Made by a program: the position numbers and the translations under genes. Under the pieces are notes generated by a model. The model saw only the letters and a list, made by a program, of their open reading frames with translations, ran no database searches and was not told the DNA's origin. Below, in pieces: positions 24,066 through 35,781 of a stretch of 64,000 nucleotides of DNA. This DNA comes from Gnetum montanum (Eukaryota > Streptophyta > Gnetopsida > Gnetales > Gnetaceae): contig MNCI01025409.1 in assembly GCA_015680685.1 (NCBI GenBank), positions 529,967 through 593,966 of the forward strand. The letters are read 5' to 3'. The first letter of the stretch is position 1. Each line of letters opens with the position of its first letter.

Positions 24066-24421
24066 ATCAAAAAATAAAACTACAAGAGTTTAGCTACTAG
24101 AATGACCAAAAGGTGTCAAATACACAGTAGGTGCTCACATATTTATAGGCAAATATAGGCATTGCATTGGCGGAGATGCATTAATGCATTTAGCTAAGTC
24201 GATGAGGATACATTGAAAAGGATGCATCGACAGAGATTCATCAACGAGGATGCATCGATGAGGATGTATCACATCTAAGATATGTTGCTGATTAATGCAT
24301 CTACGCATTTTCATCTACATATGTGCATTGATGCATCAAAGATGCATTAATAGGGATACATCGATGAGGCTTCATCAATCGGGATGTATTGATAAACTAC
24401 TTGAAATATCACATCTCATCA
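24066..24421 (-). repeat. 5' LTR of element B1, right piece
   Basis: Resumes the LTR broken at 16576, starting with the atcaa target copy. It contains the ATGCATCGATG array (24160-24400) and ends CATCTCATCA at 24421. Confidence 0.8.
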
Positions 24422-24925
24422 ATGGTCAAAATGGAGTCAAGCTAGTGGTGTTTAATGTGACAAATGAACACCAATAAAACTTAAGAAAAAATTTTACATG
24501 ATAGTAAATAAGCCTGCTATCTTATATGGTGCTAAATGTTGGGTAGTACAAAAGATGTATGAATAACAAATCAATGTGGTAGAAATGCAATTTCTTAGAT
24601 GGATGTTGAATGTTACTAGAATAGATAAACTGCATAATATAGAAATTAGAGGAGACTTGAAGTTTCTATTTCAGATAGGTTATAAGAATGACAACTTCAA
24701 TAGTTTGAACATGTACAAAGAAGATCAGTCAATGAGTCTATAAAGAAAGGTTGTTATATCACTATTCTTAAAAAGCCATTGAAAGGAAGACTAAAAAGAT
24801 ATGAAGAAAAAACAATTAAAGATGACTCATGGAAATTGCAAATAAACAAAGATCTAGCTCTTCATAGAGATGAATGGCGAAAAGGAACTCATGTAGCTAA
24901 CTTCCTTTTTCTAGTAGGGTGAAAG
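24422..24925 (+). pseudogene. RTE-type LINE, right half (C-terminal end)
   Basis: Continues the LINE broken at 9925. Readable pieces over several frames include ACYLIWC near 24510, and DLALHRDEWRKGTHVAN near 24850, which resembles the usual C-terminal end of plant RTE proteins. Many stops and frameshifts. The 3' end of the element is near 24925, with no clear tail. Confidence 0.75.
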
Positions 24926-25255
24926 ATCCTAATCCTAATAAAATTTACATCACTTTTCAACATCCATGCTTAAACTTAAAATAATAAAGGAATTTAAGAT
25001 AGAGAGCTTTGGGTTAATACCAATATTTTATGCTTTTTCATTTTTGGATCAATGATTTTGCATGCCTTTGGTTTACATGTAGTCAAGTCAAATACATAAA
25101 TTTAAGAAGTTTTTAGAATCTTGTTATGATTGATTCAATGATTAGGATTTCTTAATAAATGGATCAAGCCATAAATTAATCCAATCTAAATCCTAACCCT
25201 CGATTCACCATGTAATTCTAGCTATCAATCTTTCTGACTTTGTCTTATAAATATG
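24926..25255. other. Unclassified AT-rich DNA between LINE and element C1
   Basis: No gene seen. A tataaatatgag sequence at about 25246 lies just before recognisable LTR sequence of C1. This may be the remnant of an LTR promoter region that has diverged beyond recognition, or a breakpoint. Confidence 0.35.
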
Positions 25256-25703
25256 AGACCTCAAGTACGATTGATCTCAAACACTTAAGTGTGATTACTT
25301 GGTAACTTAGTAGTACTATTGCCCAGTTTGCCTAGTAGTGAAGCACTTGGTAATCCCAGTAGTAGTTGCACAAAGCCCAAGGTATGAATGGAAGGTTAGG
25401 ATCAATTACTCATCACATTAGGCTAGACTAGATTTATTTACTGTTTACTTAGATTTAGAAACCATTACTACCTTATTATGTTTACTAGGTGTAATATGGC
25501 CAACACAACATCAGTTATCATACACCTCATTGTGAATTAAACCATATGCATAGATTCTACTAGCTCACATGGGAAGACAATGATTACGAACTTAAACCAA
25601 TTACTAGCATAATCACATTGCCTCATCCATGAAATTCGACTAGGCTACACATGAACACTCGTATCTCATATGGTTGGATGTTGGACTACTCCACCACTCA
25701 TCA
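25256..25703 (+). repeat. Partial 5' LTR of element C1
   Basis: Collinear with about 33974-34422 of the 3' LTR and ending CCACCACTCATCA. The U3 and TATA part equivalent to 33511-33970 is missing. Confidence 0.75.
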
Positions 25704-25724
25704 TTGGTGCCATTGCTAGGGACA
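25704..25724 (+). promoter_or_regulatory. Primer-binding site of element C1, tRNA-Asp-like
   Basis: 'ttggtgccattgctagggac' follows the LTR end directly, close to the Asp-type site. Confidence 0.7.
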
Positions 25725-25843
25725 AGTCCATGTATGCTTAGTAATTGATTTCTTAAAGTTCATTGTATTTGAAACACAAAGTCAAACCTCACAATCCTAA
25801 GGAAAGCACACTTAAAATAAACATCTAAAAATATATATATAAC

Positions 25844-27600
25844 ATGGCTTCAAACAAGAACAACACATCACCTACCAAGGAACTAAGGAGAAGCAATGAT
25901 AGAATTGAAGAAGAAGAAGACTAGAGTATGTTGATGCATACAAGGATATCATATGCTCATAGTGATCCTTACTATCCTGATTTCACATTCATCTTTCATT
26001 AGGATGGGCAACTCAAGTGGAAATATTTGTAAGGGAACATTATTCTACCATTGAAATGTTCAACATCCATTGTGCTCCAAACTACTCTTAAGGGAATGAA
26101 ATTAAGTGAAGCAATTAGAGGGTATCATGAACCAAATACATTACCCATTCATATGAACCTACCCATTCATATGAACCTGAATTAATTAGATGCTGGGGTA
26201 CCATGCTTGAACTCTTCAACAATAAATATAAAACTTATTCAAAAGTTTCCAACTTAAGAAAACAAATCCAGAGATGGAAGCAAGGGACTTATGAAATCCT
26301 TGATGTAGCAATGGGTAAATACTATTCACTATTGCATAGATTTCCAAGCCATAGATTTTCACCAAGGGAACATCTTAGGCACATTGTAGATGGGCTACGA
26401 AGTAAAACCAGAGACACTCTTAGGGTTTACACCCAAGGCAGATTATTAGAAATGACTACCCATTGCATCCAAGGATTAATTGATTATGTAGCAAACAGGA
26501 AGGAGAACTCAAGAAGATAAAGTTAGCTAAGGAATATAACATAGACCCATTAATTAGAAAGAGAGATGTGTGGATATGTGAAAAACAAGAGGATGAAACC
26601 TTGGAAGATGTCATCCAAAAAAAGACTCTACCTATTCAAAAATCAATCAATGATATAACAACTAAGGTAGAGAAAGTATGGGATTTAGTGGAAATAAAAC
26701 TTGCTACATCCCTAAAGATTGTGAAATAAAAGACTAAAAAAGCACTTAACAAGGGACAAGAAAAGGAAGAAGAAAAGAGTGAATGGATGAGAAAGTTATA
26801 AGCACAAAGGAAAAGTTGATACTGTTGAAGGGTACATTGACTCCAGTTCAGAGGAAGAGGGAGGATGCAATGTGTGCTAGTATGAATATCTCAAGGGATG
26901 TTATCTAGTTATGGCCCACTTGCAAGAATCTAGGGTACATGCACTCAATCTGAGCTTTGCCAAAAAGTAGATATTTAGAAGACTGCCTTATCCTCAAGGT
27001 AATATTAGGAAAACCCTCCAACCGACATGTTATCTAGGTAAAGCCTACCCTCAACCACAAGAGTAATATCAATAGTAATGGCAACAACCATAAACATGGG
27101 TAATGCCACTGCCAAGGCAACAATATCCATATAGGTAATTAAACCCTTATGGATATTATATTTAGCGTCCAATATCTTTAGGAAACACATCAATTCAAAA
27201 CTCTTCTCCCTATTATCCACTAGAATACTACATACCTACTACTCCAAGGATAGATCATAGTCCTTACACACATTCACCAGTAGCTTGTCCATCAAATCCC
27301 CCTTCCAATCCTTTGCCACCAATGCCACCACCTAATATGCAAGGGGAATTTCCATTACAACCATAGTAGAGGAAAGGTTCATAAGTAGTAAATATACGAG
27401 TGGAGGATCTTACCAGCAACACTAAGGACTAAACAAAGAAATGTCCTTTCTTTAGCACAAGTCATGAAAAGGTTGGTAAAGTCAAAACTTTATCAAGACC
27501 AATTTCTCTTACATTAGATCCACCTACCAACAACCAGCTTCCGACATTGTTCAGAAAAAAACATACATACTGTCATGCTCACTAAAATAGTCATAGACTA
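25844..27600 (+). pseudogene. Athila-like gag remnant of element C1
   Basis: Starts at ATG 25844 (MASNKNNTSPTKELRR), with stops after 26 codons and later. The N-terminal domain has the phrase DPYYPDFTFIFH (near 25970), also found in the gag at 62509 and 63912. The middle is deleted next to an 18-bp tandem duplication (acccattcatatgaacct) at about 26144-26179. An open stretch at 26203-26520 covers the capsid C-terminal half: VSNLRKQIQRWKQGTYE, then YYSLLHRFPSHRFSPREHL. Glu/Lys-rich and Pro/Tyr/Gln-rich parts follow with many stops. Confidence 0.7.
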
Positions 27601-27965
27601 GATTAATGCAAGGCCACTACCTAAGAAGAGAATTGATCCAGGAATTTCTTTGATTTATCTACAAGTAGCTAGAAATATACCATGCAAAGCTCTATTAGGT
27701 TGAGGTTGCAAAGTAAATTTAATCTCTTACAAAATGTATCAAGCATGGAACCTACTATCATTGAAAGAGTGCAACATTAGGTTAGAGCTTATAGATTAGT
27801 CTGTTGCCATTCCTTTGGGACAGATAGATGATGTAGTGACCACTGTCAATGGGTGATCCTATCCAACAGACTTTCTAGTAATTGATGGATGTTGATTAGA
27901 AATTTCCAATTATCATTGGGAGAGCATGGCTTAGCACAATCGATGCTAAGCCAAGTATGAGGGAT
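27600..27965 (+). pseudogene. Athila-type aspartic protease remnant
   Basis: The frame from 27687 reads KALLG-stop-GCKVNLI. Athila proteases usually have A-L-L-D-L-G-A-S-V-N-L here, so the catalytic Asp has become Gly and the next codon a stop. Further along, the matching parts are a hydrophobic stretch with IPLGQIDDVV (near 27810) and FPIIIGRAWLSTIDAKPS (near 27900). The latter corresponds to the family's I-I-L-G-R-P-F-L-x-T motif. The active site is destroyed. No reverse transcriptase follows: the text passes to the end-of-gag block near 28470 instead. Confidence 0.65.
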
Positions 27966-28469
27966 CTATTTGTTGAGATGTCTAAGGAAGACATGCACGA
28001 AGCCATACACACGTAATGAATTCCATGCATTACTATTGAAAGCAAAAGGTGCAATCATGGATCAACCTTTTAGAATGCCAACATAGCCACCATACCAATC
28101 CATAGCAAATATAAAAAACAAGTGTGTGCACAAGAAAGAGTAGGAGCCACTAAACAAAAAGACACCCTATGGTCACTAACTAAGAACCAAAAATTGTCCA
28201 AACAATGCATGGAATAATCTAATTCACTAACTAATTCCCATTCTAAGAAAATGAATCCAACTAAAACCCCAAAAACAAAACTACTAAATCATAATCATAC
28301 ACCAAAGGAAAAAGAAAACAAGGACTTAGATAATTAAAACTCAACTACCATCAAAATCACATGGAATAATAATAGAAAAGTTAAATCAATATAGATGGTA
28401 AGTGAACCGCCTAGAGTGTATGATCCAGGAGATTTAGGGAGCATTTTCCAAACACTCACCCATAAATTC

Positions 28470-30563
28470 AATCATGGGGGAGATGCCTTATCTTAATCCT
28501 AAAATTAATAAGTGTTTTTCCATTTTTTGTTTTACAATTTCTTTTCGCTCTTTCACATTCTTTGATATAGTTTTTCCTATTCTTCATTCTTTTATTTCTT
28601 AAAAATTTGATATTCTTTCACATTTTTCAATCCTTTAACATTTTCCATTTGTTAACATTTCATACTTTGTTTTCAAATCCTTTGTAAATAATTTTGATTA
28701 CTAATAGGACACATTAAATAAAGGCAAGATGTAGTCCAATAAGGCGAAGATTTTTCTATGTTATCAAGTCATAAGGAACTAACTATTTGAACAGTGATCC
28801 CACACCACCCATCCACCCATTCCATTAATAAGAGGTTCTTACCATGGCTATAATGATATTCTTTTCCATCATACAGCTAAGAATAAACTTGTGATCATTA
28901 TGCTTGGACCAAAAAGTGAAGAACCGAGTGGGAATGAAAAGGATGTGACATCAAGGGGATTTGTGGATTCTTTTGGATTACTATTGTGAGTTCTATCATG
29001 TTGGTAAGGTTGTATTACATCCTTGTAGATCTAACAAACGATGGGAGTAAGAGTAAAATAAGTGCTACCTTGAAAGATTGACACAAATGAAAATAAAAGA
29101 GCATAGAATAAATTTCTAGGAGTCCCATTGGAAAGACATGTTATCCATGCCTGAAGGTAGGTGACTTCTTAGAAATCTAAAAATAAAACAAATTTCCATG
29201 AATAAACTCCTTCCTTGGACAATACTCCTTGCAACATTGATAGTCTTATGGTTGTAATTCCAAGAGATAAAATGATGCGATGTCACTGAAAGGTGTTCTA
29301 GACATGGTTTGAATCTTGGAAAAAAAGGTTGGTGATTACTTTAACCACTAATAAAACACAAGAATTCATTATGCCTATGGTAAGATACCTCATGTCTCAT
29401 TTTCTGCAATCCCTTCTAAGTCCATTTCATCTCATTGTAATAATAGTCATAACTTGTGGTTTTGTGTAACATAGCATTATTTTCCTAATTTGGTGGTACT
29501 AACATGTGTGTTTTGCTAAATAGGTATGCATTACATTCAACTCCTTAAGTGCCTAAGAACACTTTAAGGCATGGTTATACAAGGGCATTAAGGGCTAGAG
29601 CCTACTTTGGGAAGGATCCACTTGTATAATTGTTGTATCTTATACCTACCAAATGATTCCACATCATCTTGAATCTCCAAACATCACGCAATGTTAATAA
29701 ACACTTCCTATATCATTTAAACTATCTGTTCTCACTACATGAATCCATTATCCTTCTTATCCATCTTATGAGCTTTTGTAAGCCGAGATTCCTTCTGTAT
29801 GAACTTCCAATGATAACTTTTTGAAAAAAAATAAGCATATTTCCATCATCCAAACCCTCTAAGTAACCTTTAAACCTTCCAAACATTCCAAAGAATCATT
29901 TTTTATCCTCAGAACCTTATGAAAAATGAAAATTTTTGGGCTCTGATATTGGATCCGCATTGATATCGAATTCCTAATATTGAGTCAGAAAAAAAGTATA
30001 AATATGCGAGGACTTAGCCAAATTTCTCCATCATTTTTCATTTCAGCCAAGGGAGATTTTTCAAATTTTCTTCTCTAATTAGAGCTTTAACCTCCTAGCT
30101 TTCCAAGCCATATCTTCCACATTACTGCTTTGATTTTCGTGATTTTCAAACCTCTTTGATCTCGAAGTGCTCATCTTAGTCATTATGGGGAAGGGAGAAT
30201 GTTAATGAGAATAATCTAAGCAAAATTTTCAAAATTTGTTAACACCTGGAAGGTATTTTAAGCATAAGTATGAAGTGAAAGTTAAATTTCTTAAGGAACA
30301 ATCAATCATATAAATGTCAAAACACTTAAATAATGCTATTAATGAACCATAACCATCATTATGAGCCATACATAAGGACAAAATGAACAATTGTGAAGGG
30401 TTATAAGGAAATTAACACTTATGGGATACCTTTTTGCAAAAATTTTCTAACTCCGCAATCCTAACAACTAAGCACTTGATCTAACTAAAAGTATGCGAAA
30501 GGAAGGGAGTTATAAAAATCAAAGAACACCTTCTAATGATCCCTAATTCCTTAATGATTATAG
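28470..30563 (+). other. Conserved spacer between gag-pro and ORF2 (C1)
   Basis: Starts at the 'catgggggagatg' block. It contains 'gatgtgacatcaagggga' near 28945, 'tggaaagacatg' near 29130 and 'ggcatggttatacaagggca' near 29567, which are the same blocks in the same order as in A1 and A2. No coding frame. Confidence 0.65.
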
Positions 30564-33305
30564 ATGGCTCCAAAGAGAGAAGCATAATGAGGACCCTCAT
30601 AAGATGTAAGTAAATGATCAAGAGGCCAAGGTAGAGGCTAAATTGGAGGACAAGAACCAGAGCATAAGGAGCAGAAAGCCCACTCATTTAGTATCCATCA
30701 AGAAACTCCTGTTACTGGGCAGTCAAACCAAGGAGAGGTAGAAGAACCATAAGTTCAAGGGCAATGCCTCATGTTGTCACAAGACTACCTCTAAGCTATT
30801 CAGGAGAGATCCATCCTGACCATAGTCATTGTGGAAATGAACTTTGGCCTATTCATGGAATTTGTTCCTAAAGCAATAAGGATGCAACTCCAAGCATCAC
30901 GGTTATGGCCTACACTTTTGCACAATGGTGAATGTTACCTTGGGGAAACGTATCAATTTTGGCATAACAAAGAAGAGGATACCATTGGTAACATTGGAGG
31001 AGTCTCAGTTTCATTCTCAATCAAGACGATAGCTGAAGCACTCAACATACCCAATGAAGGAGAAAGGATAACATATTTGTTGACTTGATCAAGTCTTGAA
31101 ACCAAAAAAAATCTAACTAAAATAGACATATGACAAGGAAGATAAGGGATATAATGAACTACCTCTGGAAGAAAGAATCTACTTCAAAATTGGCACTTCT
31201 TACTTGTTCGCAACAAAAGGACTCAATAGACTATTTACTTATGCAACTATAGGAAGTGCAATCCTGATGGGCAAATACAATGCCAACCTCACACAACTCT
31301 ACTTTATGGAAATTCAGAGGTGGTTTGAAGAAAGGAAGGTAGGAAAGCCAACACTTCCATTTTCTTACCTTATCAAGAAGCTATGCAAGTGAGTCGAAAT
31401 CCTAGGATACACCAATGATGTCCCTAGGAGAGTTCAAAATGTTTCATATGCTAAATTGCTCAAACCAACACCACCCAAGAAGGATCATGGTGAAGAGCAA
31501 CAAGAGCAACAAGAATAAGAGCAAGAGAAACAATAGTAATAGCACCAAAAAGAGTAACAATAGTAGCAACAAGAACAATAACAACAACAAGTTCCACCAT
31601 TGTTGCCGCAAGATTACAAGTCATCAACAAGTCATCTGCAAAAAATTGTAGAAACCATCAGTTGGGGAACAAGGGAGGAGGCCAACCTTTATAGAGTTAT
31701 TAATAGTGCCATCCAACCCATAGTCTCAGTAGATCCAGCAAGTGGACAAATCTCACTGTAGTTAGGAGAAGAAGCCTAATGGTCACAACAAATCTTTGAG
31801 AATGCTGCATCGTTCCAAGTGTTGCTTGAGACTGGAGAGGGAGCCACAGTTGTGTAATGTAGCACTAAGATGTAGCAGGAGTAGCAAAAGTGATCATTGA
31901 TCACATTAAGGAATCTTTCAATGTACCTATTATACCACCAATAGATCTAACTAGAGCTAGAGATGCTCAAATGTTAGCCAGAAGCTCAATGACTCCTGTT
32001 GACCATGAAGATGTGCTCGATAGACTATTGCAGATTGGGTAAGTCATGACAACACTTTTTGACATCCCCAATGATGTCACTATAGTACAGTCTGAGCTCA
32101 TCACTACCAAAGGAAAACTGGTCATTCCAGAGACTAGGGTAGAGCATGCAGAAGCAAAGATCCATAGACTCCAAGAAGAGCTCATAGCCTTGAGGGTCAA
32201 ACAAAGAGATCCAACTCAGTTTGTTGCACCTGACAAGATAGAGAAGTTCAAAACTAAGTAGATGAATCACCTAATTAAGCAGTATAAACAAATGGCAACA
32301 TAAAAGAAGAAAGTGGTGTGGAATGGCTTTGTAGCAAAAGCATAAACGTATGCACATGCTAAGGAACTCACTACAGTACAAAAGAAAAATAAACAACTTG
32401 CTGCTAACAATATGAGACTGATCACTATGGAAAAGAAGAAACATCTTAGAAGAAAGCATCCACCAATTAAGGGAACAACTGGTGAGGGTTAACTAAGATA
32501 TGATCTACCTCACATGAGAAAATAGAACCCTCTTAATGGAGGAGGTACTTGCCATCTACAAAAATTAGCACATGGAAAAACAAGGTAAAGAAACATGAAA
32601 GATTCAAGAAACACTTCCGTGATTAGGTGGACATGTACAAGTAGATCAATGAAAAAGAGATCCATCTGGCAAAGGCCAGAATCAACTCTATTTTAGCATA
32701 GAATCCTGATTGGCAAACCATCCTAGACAATTATGTCCTTGTCCACCAAGTGAAAGTTAAAAACAAAGACCTGCAGATCAAGGACTTGAAAAAGTACATG
32801 GGATTAGCTAACCTTTGTTATGCTAACTTAGGCATGTTAATAGAAAGTAGGCCCAGGAATGAGCTAGAACAACAAGTAGTAGCCACATATACTTTGTATG
32901 AAAAAGAGTTTGCGAATCGTAAAAATGCTTTACAGAAACTTCAGGTGGCAAACTTTGAACTGGAAGTAGTGAAAATTGGCTACCAAGGGTAGAAAGTTGT
33001 AGCAGCAAACCTAGCTAGAAGATTGATTGATTACCATGAACTACATGAAAAGGCCAGAGCATTTGAAAAGAAGATAAGGCAATTTGTAGCTTGATATGTC
33101 AAGGAAAATCATAATGTTTTCGTAGCTTCCATGTCCATGGGATGTACCTACTCCATCACACATTGCACAACAAGCATGAATGATGCATGACCCAAGAACG
33201 GAAGAGGAGAAACTTTATGCACTCCTAAACTGATACAAATCTCAAAAGCTTGATGACAAGGAGAAGCAACCGATGGAGGAGCCCCCACCACCAAGAACTA
33301 CATAA
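30564..33305 (+). pseudogene. ORF2 of element C1 (conserved protein of unknown function)
   Basis: ATG 30564 follows 'taatgattatag', again acceptor-like. The start MAPKREA is cut by a stop. An open stretch at 30831-31085 carries MNFGLFMEFVPKAI, GECYLGETYQFWHNKEED and GGVSVSF. 31160-31390 carries EERIYFKIGTSYLFATKGLN and LPFSYLIKKLC. A CAA/Gln-rich low-complexity segment is at 31485-31600. Coiled-coil-like helices lie at 32046-32258 and 32750-33095. The end has the proline-rich PPPPR-type tail. It aligns domain by domain with ORF2 of A2 but is interrupted by many stops. Function unknown. Confidence 0.65.
31485..31600 (+). repeat. CAA/CAR trinucleotide-rich tract (poly-Gln segment of ORF2)
   Basis: Runs of caacaagagcaacaag and aacaataacaacaacaag form an imperfect trinucleotide repeat that would encode a Gln-rich linker in the ORF2 frame. 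Confidence 0.7.
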
Positions 33306-33499
33306 GGCTACATCAAGCTTCATCAAATTTTTGTTTTTTGTTAACATTTTCATGTCATATCTTGTGTTATTTTTGTAAACACCACTGTGGCATTCAAGAG
33401 TCATGTATATAGTAGTCAGTGTCATGTAAATATACCTCCCAATTTTGTAAGGAACTCCATCCTCATTTTGTTTTAACTCAAGGATGAGTTTTCAGTTAG

Positions 33500-33510
33500 T
33501 CATGGGAGTA
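33500..33510 (+). promoter_or_regulatory. Polypurine tract of element C1
   Basis: 'tcatgggagta' abuts the 3' LTR and resembles the family A tract. Confidence 0.65.
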
Positions 33511-34422
33511 TGATAAATCACAATTTACCATGGCTATGATATCGAGCATTCAATATTACAGTCACGATATTAAATCCCTGATATTAGGGCACAAGCTATG
33601 ATGTCAAATATTTGATAGCGCAGATGCATGCAGGCCTATAAATACAACACTTAGGTGCACAGTCCAAACAACAATTCATTCCATCCTTATCAAAAATCTT
33701 TCAATTTGTTTTCATAATTTTAGTTCTTAGTGAGTAGAAGTGTGAATGCTCGTAGTGTAGTGTGAACTAGTGAATGAAATCTTTATTCAAGCATTTTGTA
33801 TTTGGGCACAAGTGTGACCAAAAATAAAGATCGAGCTATTTTCCACTATTTTAGCATTCTCCTAGATTTTTTGTTTACAGTTAGAATAATTTTCCTACTT
33901 TGACTTAGTATAATGTTTATTGTTTCTTAGTTAATGATTTACTTTCCCACCCACTTTATGTTTACTATTGTTAAGCAGAATGAGTACAATTGATCTCAAA
34001 CACTTAAGTGTGATTACTTGGTAACCCAATAGTGCTATTGCTTAGTTCACCCAGTAGTGAAGTACTTGGTGATTCCAATAGTAGTTGCATGAAGCCCAAG
34101 GTGTGAATGGAAGGTTAGAACCAAATACTCATTGCATTAGGCTTAACTAGATTTGTTTATTGTTTACTTAGATTTAGAAATTGTTACTACTTCATTATGT
34201 TTACTGGGCATAATATGGCCAACACAACATCAATTATCATGCATCTCACCATGAGTTAAACCATATGCATAGATTTTACTAGCTCACATGGGAAGACAAT
34301 GATTGCTAACTTAAACCAATTACTAGCATAATCACATTGCCTCGTCCAAGGAATTTGACCAAGCTACATGTGAACACTCGTATCTCGTATGGTTGGGTGT
34401 TGGACTACTCCACCGCTCATCA
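33511..34422 (+). repeat. 3' LTR of element C1 (family C)
   Basis: 912 bp, TGATAAATCAC...CGCTCATCA, aligned along its length with the solo LTR at 738-1638. It contains GATATC-like palindromes (33535-33600), tataaatacaac (33640) and an aataaagat signal near 33821. Confidence 0.85.
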
Positions 34423-35781
34423 AATGATGATGATGATGATTTAATGAAAATTGTTTGCATCATATTCAATGCTTAAATAACAATGAATAGAGCAAGCTTA
34501 CTAATGAAATATTTAATCATTTTTTATTAAAACTATCATCAATAATATCACAAATCAAGACTTTTAATTTGTATTCTCAAATATCATATTAACAATGAAA
34601 TCCATATTTGCATTAATTGAAATGTGATGTGTCAAAACTTGATCAAACTTCTTTGAAGAGATATTTTTAGCTAAAATAGATTTTTAACATAAAAACCCAT
34701 CCATACTAATGAAATTGAAATTGAAGAAGTTTTATTACCTCACAAGATATACTGGATCTATTAAACACATAATACATTTGCATGATCAATAAACACAAAC
34801 CCTACAAATTGACTAAGGAAATCCTTATTTGCTTTAATCAAAATATGATCAATAGAAACAAGCTTAAACTCAAAGAGACATGTTCATCTAAAATAACTTT
34901 TTAAAACATAAAATCACACCAAAGTGTTAGTCCTCTCACCAAATATTTTCACAAAAGAGCATCTTTTCCCTTTGAATTTGAAGAATTAGACCTTAAATAT
35001 TAAATTGGAAATTTAAAGCACAATGTGATATTTGAATTTACATTTGGGTTAAATCAAAACACATACATGAAGGGAAAGCAAATGTTGAGCTACTCATGCA
35101 TGCGGAGAACATAAACCATGATAATACATGTTTTAGTGACAAATAGGACCCACTTATGGAAATATATGTATACAAATGCATGCGCACCTATTAAGATCAC
35201 ACATACATGTGAATTCACAATTCCATGTTTGCATATTAAGACTAAAGAAGATTACTAAACTAATGAACTACACCCCACTAATAATTAGTAATCGATGCAT
35301 TTTAAAGAGCGTCATAATATTACAGCAAAAAGGCTGTATGATTTGTTTTTTATGCCACATTAATGGTTAATCAATTTATATAGCTGTTATTTTTATTTTA
35401 CCCTGTGTCGTGGAAGTTACTGTAAGTCGCCGACTGGAATTGGATGGTTTCTTAAGCCTTCTTCAAAAATATTCTACGGGTAAGTATTTCGCTGTACATA
35501 CCATTTCATACCCCTATTCAAAAAGGTGGGGCTAGTTTGCAGGAAGTCACCAGAATGGCAAAAAGAACCGAAAATTCAGAAATCATGGATTCTGTGCGAT
35601 GCAGTCCTAGGTTTCACGGTCCCATGAACATGATTAAAAATTTATTTTCAAGCGATGAATTCCCACTTTTATCGGCCAGAATGCTATTCTGCAATATATG
35701 GTAGTTCACTTTTCACGATACTTTCCAATTGTGTTTCAATTTAATACCGCGCTAACTAGTTTCTCGTAAGTGATCCTAAGG
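34423..35781. other. Intergenic DNA upstream of the 35782 gene
   Basis: Starts with a short (GAT)n microsatellite (34424-34440), then AT-rich DNA without a supported gene. Base composition becomes more balanced after about 35400. The last 300 bases probably include the promoter and 5' leader of the gene at 35782, but no core promoter element could be chosen with confidence. Confidence 0.5.

Larger units (their letters stand above)
9926..24421 (-). mobile_element. Element B1: pol-less LTR retrotransposon, interrupted by A2
   Basis: Minus orientation. The 3' LTR is 9926-10899. The 5' LTR is 15897-16576 plus 24066-24421, split by element A2. Flanks atggc (9921-9925) and atggt (24422-24426) are a target duplication with one transition. 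The duplication sits within one LINE coding frame, so the insertion is well bracketed. The interior of about 5 kb holds gag remnants and spacer, with no recognisable pol. Confidence 0.8.
25256..34422 (+). mobile_element. Element C1: pol-less LTR retrotransposon, 5' LTR truncated
   Basis: A partial 5' LTR (25256-25703) and a full 3' LTR (33511-34422) of family C flank a 7.8-kb interior. The interior has an Asp-type primer site, gag, a protease remnant, spacer, ORF2 and polypurine tract. Reverse transcriptase, RNase H and integrase are absent. No target duplication can be assigned because the left end is lost. It is the longest of the four pol-less elements and the only one with a visible protease. 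Confidence 0.8.
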
